Shown here: positions 34,401 through 38,303 of the stretch, one piece after another
How the letters are laid out: every line of letters begins with the position of its first letter
Numbering within the stretch: position 1 is the stretch's first letter
Program-made: the position numbers and the translations under genes
Assembly (NCBI GenBank): GCA_903970615.1
Contig: CAJCJH010000009.1
Location: forward strand, 1-38,303
Direction: 5' to 3'
Length of the DNA stretch: 38,303 nucleotides
Origin: Rhodospirillales bacterium
GTDB taxonomy: Bacteria > Pseudomonadota > Gammaproteobacteria > Nevskiales > Nevskiaceae
Notes under the pieces: model-generated
What the model was told of the DNA's origin: nothing
Database searches by the model: none
What the model saw: only the letters and a program-made list of their open reading frames with translations

Positions 34401-34601
34401 CGAGAACAGCACAATACGGTTCGCCATGTCTTCCGGCGGCAGGCCGGTATAGCTCCAGACCGTTGCGACAACCGGAATCGGAATGTTGGGGAAGATGTCT
34501 GTTGCGGTCTTCAGGATCGTGAAAATACCGAGCAGAACGATCAACAGCGCCAGCACGATGAACGTATACGGCCGGTGCAGCGCAACCTTGACGATCCACA
34601 T
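31407..34601 (-). CDS. RND efflux transporter permease
   Basis: A 1064-residue inner-membrane proton-driven pump, full length for the HAE/AcrB class. It starts MWIVKVALHRPYTFIVLALL with the first transmembrane helix. Helix 4 has LAVGILVDDATVTIENI with the paired Asp (about 401-402) required for proton relay. Long periplasmic loops (33-335 and a second after the central cytoplasmic stretch) and closing helices (LMTALAMIIGMIPMALGLGEG, in pieces; FATVATLFFVPTVFTLIHD) are present. AAGGAG lies 8 bases before the ATG. Substrate cannot be assigned; it lacks CusA-like methionine clusters, so organic compounds are more likely than copper. Confidence 0.94.
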   Translation of the reverse strand: MWIVKVALHRPYTFIVLALLIVLLGIFTILKTATDIFPNIPIPVVATVWSYTGLPPEDMANRIVLFSERTAQTTVNDVEHTESQSLNGIAVVKYFFQPHVNESLAFAQITGVSQTQLRFSPPGTTPPFVLAYNASSVPVIQLALSSEKIPESTLFDLGNTIIRTALSTIGGASVPFPFGGKQRQVQVDLDPGALRAKGLSAQDVSNAIGAQNLILPAGTQKIGDIEYYVKLNSSPTAIDDLNNVPVRVRDGSVIYVRDVAHVHDGFSPQTNIVRVDGNRAVLMSVLKTGSASTLDIIDQIKAKLPDIQAQLPEGIKVRAVGDQSIFVRSSISGVIREAVIAAALTGLMILLFLGSLRSTMIITISIPLAILSSIIVLSALGETINIMTLGGLALAVGILVDDATVTIENINYHLENGKDVQTAIIDGAQQIAVPALVSTLAICIVFIPMFLLTGIAKFLFVPLAEAVVFAMLASYLLSRTLVPTLAKYWLKAHVPHDEHAQNQPRGNVFQRFQKDFERRFEAVRARYHELLKTAITTGGKFALLFLGAMVATAILAFPIGPLPGLGQDFFPSVDAGQIKLHFRARTGTRIEETAALCDDIEAAIKQSIPADQLSSIVDNLGLPYSGINTAYSTSAPIGPGDADVYISLNENHSPTIEYVAKLRRQLSAQFPSVSFSFLPADITSQILNFGLPSPLDVQINGFNVNANRDYANSLLEKFRHIPGAVDLRIQQAFDYPQFNVDVNRSDAQQLGFTQQNVASNLLISLSGSFQTAPSFWVDPRTGTQYNVATQTPQYRMTSLNDLLTTPITSTGGQSQLLANMVNLKRSVGPGVVTHYNATPSIDIFGSVQGVDLGFVASQVRKIVAQTKADVPKGSKVEVRGQVQTMTSSFNGLLIGLIGAIVLVYLLIVVNFQSWVDPFIIITALPAALAGIVWMLFLTHTTVSVPALTGAIMCMGVATANSILIVSFARERMAAGQSPRDAALESGFTRFRPVLMTALAMIIGMIPMALGLGEGGEQNAPLGRAVIGGLLFATVATLFFVPTVFTLIHDRLAARSQSSSGVSHG

Positions 34602-34677
34602 CCGAGAAGCTCCTTTTCCGATTCATTCTTCGGCATCCAGAGCACTAGACTGCAGGCGCCGACGGATGTTGCGGCGC

Positions 34678-34705
34678 ATCATACCGGAAAATTATCGATA
34701 ATCAA
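34678..34705 (-). promoter_or_regulatory. Sigma70-type promoter of the efflux operon with embedded palindrome
   Basis: On the minus strand TTGATT (34705-34700) and TATGAT (34683-34678) are 16 bases apart, predicting a start near 34671 and a leader of about 70 bases. The perfect palindrome ATTATCGATAAT (34691-34702) overlaps the -35 and spacer, as expected for a repressor operator. Confidence 0.6.
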
Positions 34706-34738
34706 TAATCGAAAAGAGCGGCGGCCGACCGCGTATCG

Positions 34739-34752
34739 ATCAAGCGCTTGAT
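34739..34752. repeat. 14-bp perfect palindrome downstream of proB
   Basis: ATCAAGCGCTTGAT has no loop, so it is better read as a protein site than as a terminator. The plus strand continues GGAGTTTTTG. It lies between the proB stop and the efflux promoter; its meaning is unknown. Confidence 0.35.
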
Positions 34753-34891
34753 GGAGTTTTTGTCGCGGCTGGGCCGGGCAGGGATTACCCGTGCGACATA
34801 TGACCACAGAAAAGCTACCGCCCATTGGTCTTCGCAAAGTATCGCAGCCCGTTATCGAGACTGCAGATGCCGGACTTTCAGACCTCGGGCT

Positions 34892-37151
<2,260 letters not shown>

Positions 37152-37276
37152 CTATCGAGCATTGCTTTCAGGTGCCGCAAAAACCGGCTGACTTCCGAAG
37201 GGATTCTGGGTCAACTCAAGTCACGATGACAAGCGGATCAAGGTCCGCAGACATAGCTTGCGTGATCCGACCAAAA

Positions 37277-37305
37277 AAGAAGGCCCCGTCCAGCGGGGCC
37301 TTCTT
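37277..37305 (-). terminator. Rho-independent terminator after rplU-rpmA
   Basis: AAGAAGGCCCCG (37277-37288) pairs perfectly with CGGGGCCTTCTT (37294-37305). On the minus strand the stem is followed by TTTT, 22 bases after the rpmA stop. It separates the ribosomal-protein pair from obgE-proB. Confidence 0.88.
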
Positions 37306-37326
37306 CGTGCTGCCCTGGCTTCGACT

Positions 37327-37605
37327 TCAGGCCGCCGCGGTTTCCGCAGCTTCCACGACGATGTCGATGAAGGTGCGGCCTTTCGGCCCGCGCGTACGGA
37401 ATTCAACACGGCCATCGGTCTTCGCAAAGATCGTGTGATCGGTACCGAGACCAGCGTTCACGCCGGCGTGATAGCGCGTGCCGCGCTGACGAATGATGAT
37501 ATTGCCGGCAATCACCTGCTCGCCGCCGAAGCGCTTCACGCCTAGACGTTTAGCTTCCGAGTCGCGGCCGTTACGGGTACTGCCACCAGCTTTCTTGTGT
37601 GCCAT
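37327..37605 (-). CDS. rpmA: 50S ribosomal protein L27
   Basis: A 92-residue L27 near the peptidyl-transferase centre. The sequence begins [20 protein letters not shown] and continues [24 protein letters not shown] and [18 protein letters not shown]. The N-terminus is the mature-type HKKAGGST, with no cleavable extension. It follows rplU by 24 bases and is ended by the terminator at 37277-37305. Confidence 0.98.
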   Translation of the reverse strand: MAHKKAGGSTRNGRDSEAKRLGVKRFGGEQVIAGNIIIRQRGTRYHAGVNAGLGTDHTIFAKTDGRVEFRTRGPKGRTFIDIVVEAAETAAA

Positions 37606-37629
37606 GAAATTTCGCTCCTGCGTGCGGCC

Positions 37630-37944
37630 TTAAACGCCGACGATTCCGGTAATTTTCACCGCCGTAAAATTCTGGCGATGACCTTGTTCCTTGTGATAAT
37701 GCTTGCGGCGGCGATGCTTGACGATGCGAATCTTGTCGCCGCGGCCGTGAGCGATCACCTCGGCAGTGACGCTGGCGCCAGCAACCAGCGGCGCACCCAC
37801 ACTGACGGTTTCGCCGTTGCCGATCATCAACACCTGATCGAAACTGACCGAAGCACCCACATCGGCAACCAGCGTCTCGACCTTGAGGGATTCGCCTGGT
37901 GCCACCCGATATTGCTTACCGCCTGTCTTGATGACTGCGTACAT
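37630..37944 (-). CDS. rplU: 50S ribosomal protein L21
   Basis: A 104-residue L21: [37 protein letters not shown], and the basic [19 protein letters not shown] near the end. The ATG at 37944 is preceded by GGAG at 8 bases; the frame is open upstream but the family N-terminus is [12 protein letters not shown]. First gene of the rplU-rpmA unit. Confidence 0.98.
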   Translation of the reverse strand: MYAVIKTGGKQYRVAPGESLKVETLVADVGASVSFDQVLMIGNGETVSVGAPLVAGASVTAEVIAHGRGDKIRIVKHRRRKHYHKEQGHRQNFTAVKITGIVGV

Positions 37945-38073
37945 CGTTAACTCCAAAATGATTACAACACTATTTTTAGATTTGTAACCGGACATGCGAT
38001 CGCCACCAAAGTTTGCGATTCAAACTGCAACTTCAGCCAAGCACCGCAGGTCCAGCCATTTGCGAAGCCGCGT

Positions 38074-38102
38074 ATTGTATAAGCCGTCAATAATGCGGTC
38101 AA
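38074..38102 (-). promoter_or_regulatory. Sigma70 promoter for rplU-rpmA
   Basis: On the minus strand TTGACC (38102-38097) and TACAAT (38079-38074) are exactly 17 bases apart. The start would be near 38067, giving a leader of about 120 bases that contains a small hairpin (GTTTG-AATCG-CAAAC). Confidence 0.75.
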
Positions 38103-38174
38103 ACCCGCAGACCGTAGTTGGACTCGGCATCTTTCGAACTTATCGCACAAACTTCGGATTGAACCACATTGACG

Positions 38175-38303
38175 ATGGCCGCATCGCCCCCTAGCATTCC
38201 CGGCTTGCTTTCTCCCGAATTCATGGATCTGAAATCCGTTCTTGCACCGGTTGCGGGAGACATGGACCGCGTCGACGCACTGATTCGCGCGCGCTTGTCG
38301 TCT
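38175..38303 (+). CDS. ispB: Octaprenyl/polyprenyl diphosphate synthase, 5' end only
   Basis: Forty-three codons are visible before the window ends. The segment MDLKSVLAPVAGDMDRVDAL resembles the start of E. coli IspB (MNLEKINELTAQDMAGVNAA), and the gene is divergent from rplU as ispB is in many proteobacteria. The ATG at 38175 gives a 16-residue extension; the ATG at 38223 fits the family start better. Neither has a strong ribosome site. The DDxxD motifs lie outside the window, so the assignment rests on the N-terminus and synteny. Confidence 0.75.
   Translation, partial: MAASPPSIPGLLSPEFMDLKSVLAPVAGDMDRVDALIRARLSS

Overview
This GC-rich chromosomal window looks like a gammaproteobacterium, most likely near Xanthomonadales or Nevskiales. 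The reasons are the divergent ispB / rplU-rpmA arrangement followed by obgE and proB, a classical fused ArgA (amino-acid kinase plus GNAT), an Azotobacter FdI-type seven-iron ferredoxin, and an AddAB-like helicase-nuclease pair. The placement is inferred from gene content and was not computed.

Layout. (1) 1-7925, minus strand: one uninterrupted reading frame of at least 2641 codons, running off the left edge, encodes four consecutive TPR-plus-glycosyltransferase-like modules in a single chain. (2) 8066-14178, minus: addB-like and addA-like genes coupled by a 4-base overlap form a double-strand-break processing unit. (3) 14227-14382: a 156-bp MITE-like element with 17-bp perfect inverted ends sits against the stop codon of fdxA (14383-14706). 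(4) 14856-19241, minus: argA, a hot-dog thioesterase, a zinc alcohol dehydrogenase and bioA overlap successively by 4 bases each. BioA carries an unusual in-frame insertion. (5) 19311-19728: upstream of argA lies a strictly 22-bp-periodic array of 19 diverged units. (6) 19951-20547 holds an unrecognised gene with a possible HEPN motif, convergent with an FAD/NAD(P)-binding protein gene at 20627-22048. (7) 22448-27757: an alpha/beta-hydrolase, a secreted M14 peptidase and an OmpA-like lipoprotein on plus, a DUF3224-type protein and a 53-aa small protein on minus, and a PanE-like reductase on plus. (8) 27827-34601, minus: an RND efflux operon (pump, adaptor, outer-membrane channel) ending with a GntR/FCD regulator, behind a promoter that contains a palindrome. 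(9) 34892-37944, minus: proB and obgE, then rpmA and rplU with their own promoter and terminator. The 5' end of ispB is divergent at the right edge.

Functional connections. The add pair would process DNA ends. The argA operon begins arginine synthesis and ends with biotin synthesis. The tripartite pump forms a complete inner-membrane to outer-membrane exporter. The right end is the ribosome/GTPase/proline housekeeping block.

The most unusual material is the four-module TPR-glycosyltransferase chain and the indel-free 22-bp array upstream of argA.
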